This document shows, piece by piece, positions 44,081 to 51,628 of a DNA stretch of 53,004 nt; positions within the stretch are counted from its first letter, which is position 1; the number at the start of each line of letters is the position of its first letter. The translations under genes and the position numbers were made by a program. The notes under the pieces are model-generated. The model was not told the DNA's origin, ran no database searches, and worked only from the letters and a program-made list of their open reading frames with translations. Origin of the DNA: Nocardia asiatica NBRC 100129 (lineage in GTDB: Bacteria; Actinomycetota; Actinomycetes; Mycobacteriales; Mycobacteriaceae); NCBI RefSeq assembly GCF_000308415.1, contig NZ_BAFS01000210.1, positions 1 through 53,004 on the forward strand, written 5' to 3'.

Positions 44081-44470
44081 ATGAACGCGACCGATCTTGT
44101 GGGCACCTGGGAACTGGTGTCCTACTACGACATCGATGAGCAGGACGTCACCAGCGAGGGCCCGCTCGGCGACGCGCCGCGCGGCCTGCTGATCTACGGC
44201 GCGCACGGCTACATGTCGGTGAGCATGATGCGCACGGACGGGGCCGGGGGAGCCACCCCGTTCATGGGCTACGCGGGCACCTGGCGGCGATCCGGTGCGA
44301 AGGTGGTGCACGCGATCAGCGTCTGCTCCAACCCGGCGTGGGCGCGCACCGAGCAGGTGCGGCAGATGTCGCTGAACGGAGATGTGCTGACACTGGTCGG
44401 CGCCGCACAGGTGGGCGGGCGGACGCAACGCCGGGTGCTCACCTGGCGTCGCAGCCACCCGCTCGCCTGA
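44081..44470 (+). CDS. Lipocalin-like domain protein
   Basis: This reads as 129 residues from an ATG at 44081, 29 bp after the DUF5519 stop, with only a weak ribosome site. The lipocalin-like signature is the start DLVGTWELVSYYDID, then GLLIYGAHGYMSVSMMR. The barrel would bind a small hydrophobic ligand. With HxlR and DUF5519 it forms a small group between the two halves of the polyketide cluster. It converges with the carrier gene, nine bases apart. Confidence 0.8.
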   Translation: MNATDLVGTWELVSYYDIDEQDVTSEGPLGDAPRGLLIYGAHGYMSVSMMRTDGAGGATPFMGYAGTWRRSGAKVVHAISVCSNPAWARTEQVRQMSLNGDVLTLVGAAQVGGRTQRRVLTWRRSHPLA

Positions 44471-44479
44471 ATCGGACCG

Positions 44480-44950
44480 TTATTCCGGCGTATACGAGAA
44501 CAACGGCTCGTCGAATTGAACCGGTTCGTTGTCTTCCTTGAGTATCCCGGTGATCACACCGCCGGCTTGGGCGGTCACCGGGATCATCAACTTCATCGCC
44601 TCGACGATGGCGATCTGCTGCCCGGCACTCACCCGGTCGCCGACGGCCACGAAAGGGTCCGCGCCGGGCTCGGGGCACCGATAGAACACGCCGACGCTGG
44701 GGGCGCGCACGACCGCCCCGAGCGCCTGCGGCTCCGCGGCGGCTTCCCCGGGCGCGGCGGCGACCGCCACGGGCGGGGCGGTCGCCTGCCACTCGGCCTC
44801 GACGGTCACCTCCCCCACCTGGAAGCGCAGCGCGCTCGGCTGCTGCGGGAAACCCGCGAGCAACTGCAACGCGCCGGTCTGGATCGCCTCGAGCACCCGG
44901 AGGTAGTCCTCGTGCCCGGTGACGGGGGCGTTCTCCTCCACTGCGGTCAT
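44480..44950 (-). CDS. accB: Biotin carboxyl carrier protein
   Basis: This reads as 156 residues from an ATG at 44950 (GAGGG upstream; a GTG three codons earlier is possible). The biotinyl domain covers 80-155 with the biotin Lys120 in VEAMKLMIP. It includes the BCCP thumb region YRCPEPGADPFVAVGD. An Ala/Pro linker precedes it, and a helical N-terminus (YLRVLEAIQTGALQLL) binds the carboxylase. It completes the acetyl-CoA carboxylase with the genes at 33013-36059, although 8 kb away. Cotranscribed with the ketoreductase. Confidence 0.93.
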   Translation of the reverse strand: MTAVEENAPVTGHEDYLRVLEAIQTGALQLLAGFPQQPSALRFQVGEVTVEAEWQATAPPVAVAAAPGEAAAEPQALGAVVRAPSVGVFYRCPEPGADPFVAVGDRVSAGQQIAIVEAMKLMIPVTAQAGGVITGILKEDNEPVQFDEPLFSYTPE

Positions 44951-44965
44951 TGCCCTCACCCCTCG

Positions 44966-45748
44966 TCAGTAATTGCCCAGTCCGCCACAGACGTTCAGCG
45001 CCTGTGCGGTGACGGCGCCCGCCCCGGGGCCGATCAGATAGTCGACCATCGCCGCCACCTCGTAGGGTTCCACGTAGCGGCCGATGGGAACCCGCGCACT
45101 GACCCTGGCGTGCACTTCATCGGTGTCCACGCCCCACAGACCGGAATACACCTCGCGTACGCGCTCGGCCATCGGCGTCTCCACGAATCCCGGGCACACC
45201 GCGTTCACGGTGATCCCGGTCTTGGCCAGTTCGAGGCCGAGGGCTTTGGTGAAGCCGACCACGCCGTGCTTGGACGCGGAGTACGGAGCGCCGTGCACCA
45301 CGCCCTGTTTGCCGCCGGTCGAGGCGATGTTGACGATCCGGCCGCTGCCGCGTTCCAGCATGCCGCCCGCGGTCAGCACCGCCTTCGTCATCAGGAACAC
45401 GCTGTTGAGGTTGGTGTTGATCACGTCGAACCACAGTTCGTCGGGCACCTGCGCGGTGACGCCTCCGCCGCTGCGGCCCGCGTTGTTGACCAGGATGTCG
45501 ACCGGACCGTAGCGCCGCACACCCGCGTCCACGTACTCGCGAATTTGCGCGGCGTCGGTGACGTCGCACACGGTGCCGTCCACTTCGTGACCGTCGTCCT
45601 GCATGCTCTTCACCGTGTCGGTCACCCGCTGCTGGTCGCGAGCGCAGAGGAACACCGCGATGCCCTGCGCCGCCAGGCTTTTGGTGATCTCCAGGCCCAT
45701 TCCACTGGTCGCTCCGGTGACCAGCGCGACGCGCCGATTCTTCGCCAT
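44966..45748 (-). CDS. ActIII-type polyketide C9 ketoreductase
   Basis: This reads as 260 residues from an ATG at 45748 with GGAGGAGTC directly before it. The SDR loop is TGATSGMGLEI; the catalytic residues are Ser143, Tyr156 and Lys160. The C-terminus ARVPIGRY and TAQALNVCGGLGNY is as in the actinorhodin ketoreductase. It reduces the C9 carbonyl of the nascent chain with NADPH. The stereo-motif that reads PGG in ActIII is SGG here (GRSGGG, residues 91-96). It ends 15 bp before the accB start in the same operon. Confidence 0.94.
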   Translation of the reverse strand: MAKNRRVALVTGATSGMGLEITKSLAAQGIAVFLCARDQQRVTDTVKSMQDDGHEVDGTVCDVTDAAQIREYVDAGVRRYGPVDILVNNAGRSGGGVTAQVPDELWFDVINTNLNSVFLMTKAVLTAGGMLERGSGRIVNIASTGGKQGVVHGAPYSASKHGVVGFTKALGLELAKTGITVNAVCPGFVETPMAERVREVYSGLWGVDTDEVHARVSARVPIGRYVEPYEVAAMVDYLIGPGAGAVTAQALNVCGGLGNY

Positions 45749-45920
45749 GACTCCTCCATCGGTCGTTCTTCCGAATACCCCGGGCTTTTCGACCACCAGG
45801 GTCGACCCGCGTCCTATAGATCCGGTCAACCGCCGGTCGCGGACCGTGGCTCGACCGAGGCTTTAGCAGCGTCGGCCACTGTGGCGTGCAGCCGAGCCCG
45901 CAGCGTCCAGAGGAGCCACC

Positions 45921-46340
45921 ATGACCACCGTCACCAGCCGCACCGAGTTGTACGCCGAGGTCCAGCAGTTCTACGCCGAGCAGATGCAGCGGTTGGACAA
46001 CCGCGACATCCCCGGCTACGCCGCGACCTTCGCCGAGGACGCGGAATTCGAGCACACCCCGGGCATTCCGCCTGCCCGGACCAGGGCGGGCATCATCGCG
46101 GACCTGGTGGAGTTCCACAAGCGCTTCGAGACCGACCCGATGCAGCGCAGGCACTGGTTCAACATGATCAATCTGCAGCCGCAGGACGACGGGACCATCG
46201 TGTCCACCGCCTACTGCCTGGTGGTCAAGATCCGCCCGGGCAGCAAGCCGGAGATCGCGCCGAGCTGTGTCGTGCACGACGTGCTCATCCGCTCCGACGG
46301 CGCGTTGCTGACCCGGTCGCGGCGAGTCGCCCACGACTGA
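45921..46340 (+). CDS. SnoaL/NTF2-like protein
   Basis: This reads as 139 residues from an ATG at 45921 with GAGGAG upstream. The cone-shaped NTF2 fold is seen in VQQFYAEQMQRLDNRDIPGY, FAEDAEFEHTPG and the C-terminal strands. Such proteins serve as polyketide cyclases, hydroxylase partners or dehydratases. It is divergent from the ketoreductase operon with 172 bp between, so it likely belongs to the cluster and marks its right edge. Confidence 0.8.
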   Translation: MTTVTSRTELYAEVQQFYAEQMQRLDNRDIPGYAATFAEDAEFEHTPGIPPARTRAGIIADLVEFHKRFETDPMQRRHWFNMINLQPQDDGTIVSTAYCLVVKIRPGSKPEIAPSCVVHDVLIRSDGALLTRSRRVAHD

Positions 46341-46439
46341 TCGCGGCCCGAAGGACATCTTCCCGGACGGCGACCCGTCCACAGGAAACACCCAGCTCGC
46401 TCGCAGATTGCTCGGTGCTTGCGGCGCGATCATGGGCTC

Positions 46440-46580
46440 ATGACCAGTCGCGAACCCGAAGCTCGCGTCCGGCTCGTGGACGACGAACGGCGCGAGGTCG
46501 ACACCACCCGACCGAAGCTGCCGCGCGCACTGCGCGGGGTGGGCTGCGTGCTGCGCGAACCCCAGCCGAGCCGGACGTGA
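46440..46580 (+). pseudogene. Internally deleted response regulator
   Basis: This reads as 46 residues from an ATG at 46440 to a TGA overlapping the kinase GTG start (GTGA). The first 16 (EPEARVRLVDDE) look like the start of a receiver domain, where EARVLVVDDE is usual. The last 20 (LPRALRGVGCVLREP) look like the end of an OmpR winged helix, usually TVRGVGYVLREP. About 180 middle residues are missing, so no phospho-acceptor or DNA-binding domain remains. Position before a kinase is that of the partner regulator. Confidence 0.7.
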
Positions 46581-48105
46581 GCGCGCGGGCGAAAATCGCG
46601 CGGCGGATATCAGCGGTCCCGCTGCGGGTGGGGCTGGTGGTCGTGCTGCTGCTGCTGACGGCCGCGGCGCTGTTCGCCTCGGGGGCGGCGGTGACCTCGG
46701 CGCTGAGCCGATCGCTGACCCAGCGCACCGACGAGCAGCTCTACGACGCGGCACGGTCCTGGGCGCAGCCGCGTCCGATGCGCCAGGTGATCGCCGGCGA
46801 CGGTCACGTGCAGTGGATTCCGGCCGAACTGCCCACCGCGCCCGTGCCGCCGAGAACGGCCGGGGAGCAGCCGCGCCGGTTCTTCGAATTGCGCACAGGC
46901 GCCGACGGGCAGGTGTATCCGGACCCACCGGGCGGCAACAGCGCCGGGACTCCCGCCCTCGGCGGCACGACCCCGGGCACACCGGAGACGGTGCCGTCCT
47001 CGGACGGTTCTTCGGTGGACTGGCGGGTGCTGACCACCACGAACCAGTACGGTTCCACCACCATCGGCCTGCCTCTGAACGACAACCAGGAGACGGTCTC
47101 CCGGTTGATCTTCTTCGAACTCGGCACTGGGGCGGTGGCCTTGCTGGCTCTGGGCGCCGTCGGCTATCTGGTGATCCGGCGCAGCCTGCGGCCGCTGCGC
47201 GAGGTGGAGCGGACCGCGGCGGCGATCGCGGGTGGTGACCTGCACCGGCGGGTGCCGGTGCGCGGGGTCGACACCGAGGTCGACCATCTGGCGCGTTCGT
47301 TGAACGAGATGCTCGCGCAGATCCAGCACGGCGTGGCCGCCACCGAGGCGTCGGAGGAAGCGGCCCGGCGCTCGGAAGCGCGGATGCGACGCTTCGTCGC
47401 CGACGCGAGCCACGAGTTGCGCACGCCGCTGACCACGATTCGCGGTTTCGCCGAGCTGTACCGGCAGGGCGCCAGCACGGACGCGGGGATGGTGGTCGGC
47501 CGGATCGAGGCCGAGGCCGAGCGGATGGGTCTGCTCGTCGAGGATCTGCTGCTGCTGGCGCGGCTGGACGAGAAACGTCCGCTGGAGCGCAAACCCGTCG
47601 ACCTGCTCGCGCTGGCGGGCGACGCCGTGCACAATGCCCGGGCCGTCGCCGCCCGGCAGAAGCCATCCCCGCCGCGCCGGATCGTCCGATCACGCTGGAG
47701 ATCGGCGAGGGCGAGGGAACCATGGACGTCATCGGCGACGAGGCCCGTCTGCGCCAGGTACTGGCCAACCTGCTCGGCAACGCCCTCACCCACACCCCGC
47801 GCGAAGCGGCGGTCACGGTGCGGCTGACCGCCGCGCCCGACCGCGTCCGCCTCGACGTCGTCGACGCCGGTCCCGGACTGTCACCCGATGCCACCGCCCG
47901 CGTGTTCGAACGGTTCTACCGCGCGGACGCCTCGCGCACCCGCGCCAGCGGTGGCGCCGGGCTCGGCCTGTCCATCGTCCAAGCGCTGGTCACGGCCCAC
48001 GGCGGACGGGTGTCGGTGCAGAGCGAACCGGGCCGGGGCAGCACGTTCACGGTGGTGCTGCCCCGTGAGCCCGCGGCCGCGCCGAACCCGGCCCGGCCGT
48101 TGTGA
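46577..48105 (+). pseudogene. Sensor histidine kinase split by a one-base frameshift
   Basis: The first frame begins with a GTG at 46577. It encodes a transmembrane helix (LVVVLLLLTAAALFASG), an extracytoplasmic domain, a second helix near residue 185, a HAMP region and a HisKA box (FVADASHELRTPLTTIRGF). After about 47650 this frame turns into nonsense and runs to 47827. One frame back, reading from near 47650 through 48105, the catalytic domain continues: PITLEIGEGEG, NLLGNALTHTP, DAGPGLS, and GGAGLGLSIVQALV. The shift lies between 47640 and 47668. With the deleted regulator upstream the whole system appears decayed; sequencing error in the kinase cannot be excluded. Confidence 0.8.
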
Positions 48106-48204
48106 TCCGATGCCCGCGCGCGAGCCTTGTCCGCGTCCGGCGGCGAACTGGTCGAGCCAGGCCGGATCGAAGGCCCGCCCATCAGTCCGTCCTCGCCGAC
48201 ACAC

Positions 48205-48588
48205 TCACCGTGGCGCGGCCGCGAGCTGGGACTCGTGAACGGCACGCCGAGCCCCGACCGCGAGCAGCCCGACCGCGATCCAGGCCAGCGCCCAGGGTGC
48301 GGGCTCGAGGATGACGCCGGCGAGCGCCGACCAGATGCCCAGCGTCCACGCCACGAACGGCGGCGGCACGATGCCGCGCCGATCCAGCCACAGGACGAGC
48401 ACGCCGACCAGCACCAACGGCACACCGAAGCTACCGGTGGTCAGCCAGAACGACGCCATTGCCGGACTCATCTCGCTGATCCCCTCCCCGGGACTCCACA
48501 GCTGCGTGGTGAACCAGGAGCCCGCGTGGTCGGGGGCGACCAGCACCCAGCTACCGAGCGTGTGCCCGAGTCCCAGGAAGACCAGGAG
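48205..48588 (-). CDS. DUF6463-like four-helix membrane protein, start missing
   Basis: 127 residues of four hydrophobic helices (LLVFLGLGHTLGSWVLVA, MASFWLTTGSFGVPLVLVG, VAWTLGIWSALAGVIL, ALAWIAVGLLAVGA). I associate them from memory with actinobacterial DUF6463 proteins. No ATG, GTG or TTG start lies close in frame before LLVFLG. An ATG at 48602 is near but in another frame. Upstream sequence is already the TetR gene on the other strand, so the N-terminus seems lost or shifted. Confidence 0.6.
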   Translation of the reverse strand, partial: LLVFLGLGHTLGSWVLVAPDHAGSWFTTQLWSPGEGISEMSPAMASFWLTTGSFGVPLVLVGVLVLWLDRRGIVPPPFVAWTLGIWSALAGVILEPAPWALAWIAVGLLAVGARRAVHESQLAAAPR

Positions 48589-49140
48589 GTCGATCTCGCC
48601 ATCGTCCGCGCCACGCGAGAAGTCCTGGCCGAGCGCGGATACGCCGGACTCACGGTGGACGCCGTGGCCGCGACAGCCGGAATCGGCAAAGCCGCGATCT
48701 ATCGGCGCTACGCCAGCAAGCAGGAGATGATTTTCGCCGCCACGGTGCACGACATGCGGGAGCAGCCGCCCCCCGACGCCGGTAGCCTCCGCGCGGACTT
48801 GGCCGCCCTCACCCGCACCATCGCAGCCCAACTCGGCCGCGCGCCGGCCGACGTGCTGGCCGGGCTGCTCGCCGACATCTACGCCGATCCCGCGCTGAGC
48901 ACCCGCTTCGCCGAAACCTTCCTCGAACGGGAGCGACAGGCCGTGATCGAAGTGCTCGCCCGCGCGGTCGCCCGCGGCGAATTGGCCGTGGCACCCGACC
49001 CGGCCACGGTGCATGCCCTGCTGCTCGGCCCGATCTTCGCCTGGCTGCTGATCCTGGACGGCGACCGCGCCGAAATCCCCCGACTCACTCGCACGGTCGC
49101 CGAAACGGCCGCCACCGCACTGCTGTCCCCGCCGGACTGA
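48562..49140 (+). CDS. TetR family regulator overlapping the divergent membrane gene
   Basis: This reads as 192 residues from a GTG at 48562, the only nearby start and without a ribosome site. The HTH is typical (ATREVLAERGYAGLTVDAVA, AATAGIGKAAIYRRYASKQE), and the helical C-terminal domain ends in ETAATALLSPPD. The open frame extends further upstream only as antisense of the membrane gene. Head-to-head overlap of about 27 bp leaves no space for a promoter, so an intergenic deletion is likely and expression is doubtful. Confidence 0.72.
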   Translation: MPESQEDQEVDLAIVRATREVLAERGYAGLTVDAVAATAGIGKAAIYRRYASKQEMIFAATVHDMREQPPPDAGSLRADLAALTRTIAAQLGRAPADVLAGLLADIYADPALSTRFAETFLERERQAVIEVLARAVARGELAVAPDPATVHALLLGPIFAWLLILDGDRAEIPRLTRTVAETAATALLSPPD

Positions 49141-49189
49141 CCGCGCGCCGGCCAGTTCTCCCGCCCGCACGACGGGCGACCGCGATGTT

Positions 49190-49990
49190 TCAGCGCGGCG
49201 CCGGATCGAAGATGTCCGTGAGCGGTGCGTCGATGCCCGGAACCGCGCCTTCTTCGGCGAACCATTCCCAGCGCAGGACCCGGCCGAGAACGGGAACGGG
49301 CAGGCGGAGCAGCACACCGGCGATGGTGGCGAAACGGCCCGAGCCCTCGATGACCGAGCGGTGGGCGGTCAGAGCGGCTCTGCGTCGCGCGGCGTGTGCG
49401 CCGACATCGATGCGGTGGGTGATCTCCGAGCGCGGGCTGTAGAGCGCGGCGAGGGCCGCCGGGTCGTAGCGGAACGGGATCGGCAACCGCCCGAGCACAC
49501 GGGCCAGGCGTGCGTAGCCCTCGCGCGGCAGGGTGGCGTCGAGCACGCGGGAGACACCGGCGAGTTCGGCCGCACGCTGGCCCACCTCGTGCACGCGGAC
49601 GTGGTCGCGGTGCCCGTACCCGCCGTTGCGGTCGTAGCTGAGCAGGATCTCGGCGTTCTCCTCGCGCAGGATCGCGGCCAACCGCTCGGCCGCCTGCTCG
49701 GCATCCGCACGAACGAACCGCGTCCGGTCCGGCGGGTCCGCGTACAGCACGGCGCCGTGTCCGCTGTCGGCGTAGCCGAGATGCGCTACCCGGTGCACGC
49801 CCAGTGTGGCGGCACTGGCCGCCAATTCGCGCAGTCGCGGCGCTTCCCGCCCGGCCAGATCGGCCATGTGACCGTCCGTGGCCACCACGATCACGGTTCG
49901 GTGCCCGGCGGCCGACAGCTCGGCCAGCGTCCCTCCGGTCAGAAGCGTCTCGTCGTCGGGGTGCGCGTGGAATGCCACAACGGTCGCCAT
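49190..49990 (-). CDS. PIG-L family deacetylase
   Basis: This reads as 266 residues from an ATG at 49990. The zinc motif HPDDE is at 10-14, SYDRNGGYGHRDHVRVHE gives the third ligand and base, and LSAAGHRTVIVVATDG follows the first. The family removes acetyl groups from GlcNAc derivatives, including MshB and Mca of mycothiol metabolism. It is too divergent to choose among them here. Converges with the TetR gene over 49 bp. Confidence 0.87.
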   Translation of the reverse strand: MATVVAFHAHPDDETLLTGGTLAELSAAGHRTVIVVATDGHMADLAGREAPRLRELAASAATLGVHRVAHLGYADSGHGAVLYADPPDRTRFVRADAEQAAERLAAILREENAEILLSYDRNGGYGHRDHVRVHEVGQRAAELAGVSRVLDATLPREGYARLARVLGRLPIPFRYDPAALAALYSPRSEITHRIDVGAHAARRRAALTAHRSVIEGSGRFATIAGVLLRLPVPVLGRVLRWEWFAEEGAVPGIDAPLTDIFDPAPR

Positions 49991-50012
49991 CGCCCCAGTG
50001 TGCCGCAGAGTC

Positions 50013-50408
50013 TCAGCGCAGGTCCCTGGCCAGGCGCGTCGCGCCGACGAGCAGGTAGCCACCGGTCAACGCAACCAGTGCGAGGGCGGTCGGCCGCGGG
50101 ACGTCACCGCGTAGCAGGCGCACTCCGCCGTGCGTCGTGTCGAGGATGTCCACCAGCAACGCCAGGCGCTGCCAGCGGGGCAGTTCTTCGGCGGGCGCGG
50201 TGAGGTATCCGAGACCGAGCGCGATCGCCCGCGCACCGAAAATGCGGGTCATGTAGTCGAGTTCGGGCGTCGGGCGCACGCCGAGCGCCTTGGCCGACGT
50301 CGCCGGGGCCACCAGGGCGGCCGACCCCAGCGCGACCCGGCCGAGCGCCAGACCGCGCAACGCGCAGGCCAGTGCGGAGCGGGACCGCCGCATGCTGTTC
50401 GTCACCAT
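50013..50408 (-). CDS. Small membrane-associated hypothetical protein
   Basis: This reads as 131 residues from an ATG at 50408 (weak GGGAC before it). Hydrophobic helices are at about 11-40 (GLALGRVALGSAALVAP), 55-75 (GARAIALGLGYLTAP) and 105-125 (ALALVALTGGYLLVGA). The GARxxALGLG pattern resembles small DUF4267-like membrane proteins, a weak match from memory. It starts 23 bp from a 41-bp palindrome, and ends 22 bp before the deacetylase start on the same strand, so the two may be cotranscribed. Confidence 0.65.
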   Translation of the reverse strand: MVTNSMRRSRSALACALRGLALGRVALGSAALVAPATSAKALGVRPTPELDYMTRIFGARAIALGLGYLTAPAEELPRWQRLALLVDILDTTHGGVRLLRGDVPRPTALALVALTGGYLLVGATRLARDLR

Positions 50409-50430
50409 GTCCCGAGCCTCGTCGACGAAC

Positions 50431-50471
50431 GCCGTCAGGTCGATTACCTGCGAGGTAATCGACCTGACGGC
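50431..50471. repeat. 41-bp perfect inverted repeat upstream of a membrane gene
   Basis: Arms 50431-50449 and 50453-50471 are 19 bp each and fully complementary, with a 3-bp centre GCG. The core reads TTACCTGCGAGGTAA. It begins 23 bp before the start codon at 50408. Either a large operator for a dimeric regulator or an RNA hairpin in the leader. Confidence 0.75.
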
Positions 50472-50653
50472 GGGCGCTGGGCAGGGGGACCGAGGCGATC
50501 CGATACTCCGCTGCGAAACCGCTGGCAAGGCGCAGCACCCGGGTCTGTCCGACGCACAAGATCGCACCCGGTCGGTGTACGACTGATCGACCGAGCGAGG
50601 GCTCCGGTGACTCCCAGCGGCCCTGGTCCGCTCGCCCGGGAACCACCGTGCGC

Positions 50654-50734
50654 TCAGAGAATGAGCAGGATGAGCGCTTTCTGCAGGGTGTCCACGATGC
50701 GGCCGATGGTGATGGCGATTTCTACGGTGCCCAT
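50654..50734 (-). CDS. Small hydrophobic peptide (26 residues)
   Basis: ATG at 50734 follows a strong GAGGAAAGGGG at about 7 nt, and the frame ends with TGA at 50654-50656. The peptide starts MGTVEIAITIGRIVD and ends in ALILLIL, giving an amphipathic or membrane-inserting helix with few charges. It could be a small membrane peptide or a type I toxin-like product. No homologue can be named, and its reality rests on the ribosome site and composition. Confidence 0.45.
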   Translation of the reverse strand: MGTVEIAITIGRIVDTLQKALILLIL

Positions 50735-51025
50735 GACAGGCCCCTTTCCTCGGGCATGGTGAATCCTCGACCTCTCAATTCAAGCGCGCGCAAACGCGAT
50801 TCGGAAGCTCACGCCGGAAAAGCCGGATTCGTCCGGCCATTCGCGCCGTACGACCCGCGTACGAAGTCGCATGATCCGGGTGCTGGAATCGCGGCGGAAC
50901 GCTGTCGAGAAGGGTTGATCCACGACGCCCGTCTCTTCGAATCATCTGTGTCGCGACACCAGTCGTGGCCGTGGATGCGGAACACCGCACCGCGCCGACT
51001 TTTCCATCCACCGTCAGGAGCGCCT

Positions 51026-51613
51026 GTGTCGTCGCACCCGTCGACCCGAAGAGACCGGTACGACTGTTTCGGGGACACGGCGAGCGCGGTCGGGCGAGCC
51101 ACGGCGATACTCGCCGGCCTCCAGCAAGTCCCCGCCGACCACGCGGCGGTCGCGGCGGAGATCGCGATGCTCGCCGATCGCGGTGCGGACACGCCGGATA
51201 CGGCCACGGCCGACCGCCGCCTCGGCCGGGCTCTGCACAGCGTCCTGACCCGCCTCCGGACGAGCGCCGAGCACGCGAACCGGCACCGCGTGACATCGCT
51301 CGCGGACGAACTCGCCGAGGTCGTCGGCATCATCGAGGAATGCGGTCGGCACACCGCCCGACAGTTCGCCGCACCCTTCGATCCCACCTGGGCCGCGTGG
51401 TATCGCGCCGAGATCCTCCGGCTGGCCGACGACGCCGACGACGCTTTCCGCCGCCTGTTCGCGCGATGGTACTTCGACACCGACGACCTCTCGGCGATGG
51501 CCGGGATGCGAGAGCTCACCGAGGAATTGGAGGAGGTGGTGCGAGCCTTCGAGGAGGTCGCCGAAGCCGTGCCCGCGATCTTCGCCGACCAGCCGAGCGA
51601 GCTGCCCCGATGA
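51026..51613 (+). CDS. Hypothetical helical protein
   Basis: This reads as 195 residues from a GTG at 51026 with CAGGAG six bases upstream; the open frame extends to 50648 but earlier starts lack ribosome sites. The protein is almost all helical and acidic (LADELAEVVGIIEECGRH, LRLADDADDAFRRLF, ELEEVVRAFEEVAEAVP), without membrane segments. No family recognised. It converges on the photolyase with 15 bp between. The 291 bp before it hold no other supported gene beyond the small peptide leader. Confidence 0.6.
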   Translation: MSSHPSTRRDRYDCFGDTASAVGRATAILAGLQQVPADHAAVAAEIAMLADRGADTPDTATADRRLGRALHSVLTRLRTSAEHANRHRVTSLADELAEVVGIIEECGRHTARQFAAPFDPTWAAWYRAEILRLADDADDAFRRLFARWYFDTDDLSAMAGMRELTEELEEVVRAFEEVAEAVPAIFADQPSELPR

Positions 51614-51628
51614 CTTCGCCTCGCCGCG

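Noticed and set aside
45789..45808. TCGACC repeats in the ketoreductase promoter as a second SARP site
   Set aside because: Spacing is 13 bp rather than 11 and the heptamers do not match TCGAG; not strong enough.
44516..46576. Long rightward frame joined upstream to the histidine kinase
   Set aside because: The part before 46577 is antisense to the carrier and ketoreductase genes; the kinase starts at the GTG overlapping the deleted regulator.
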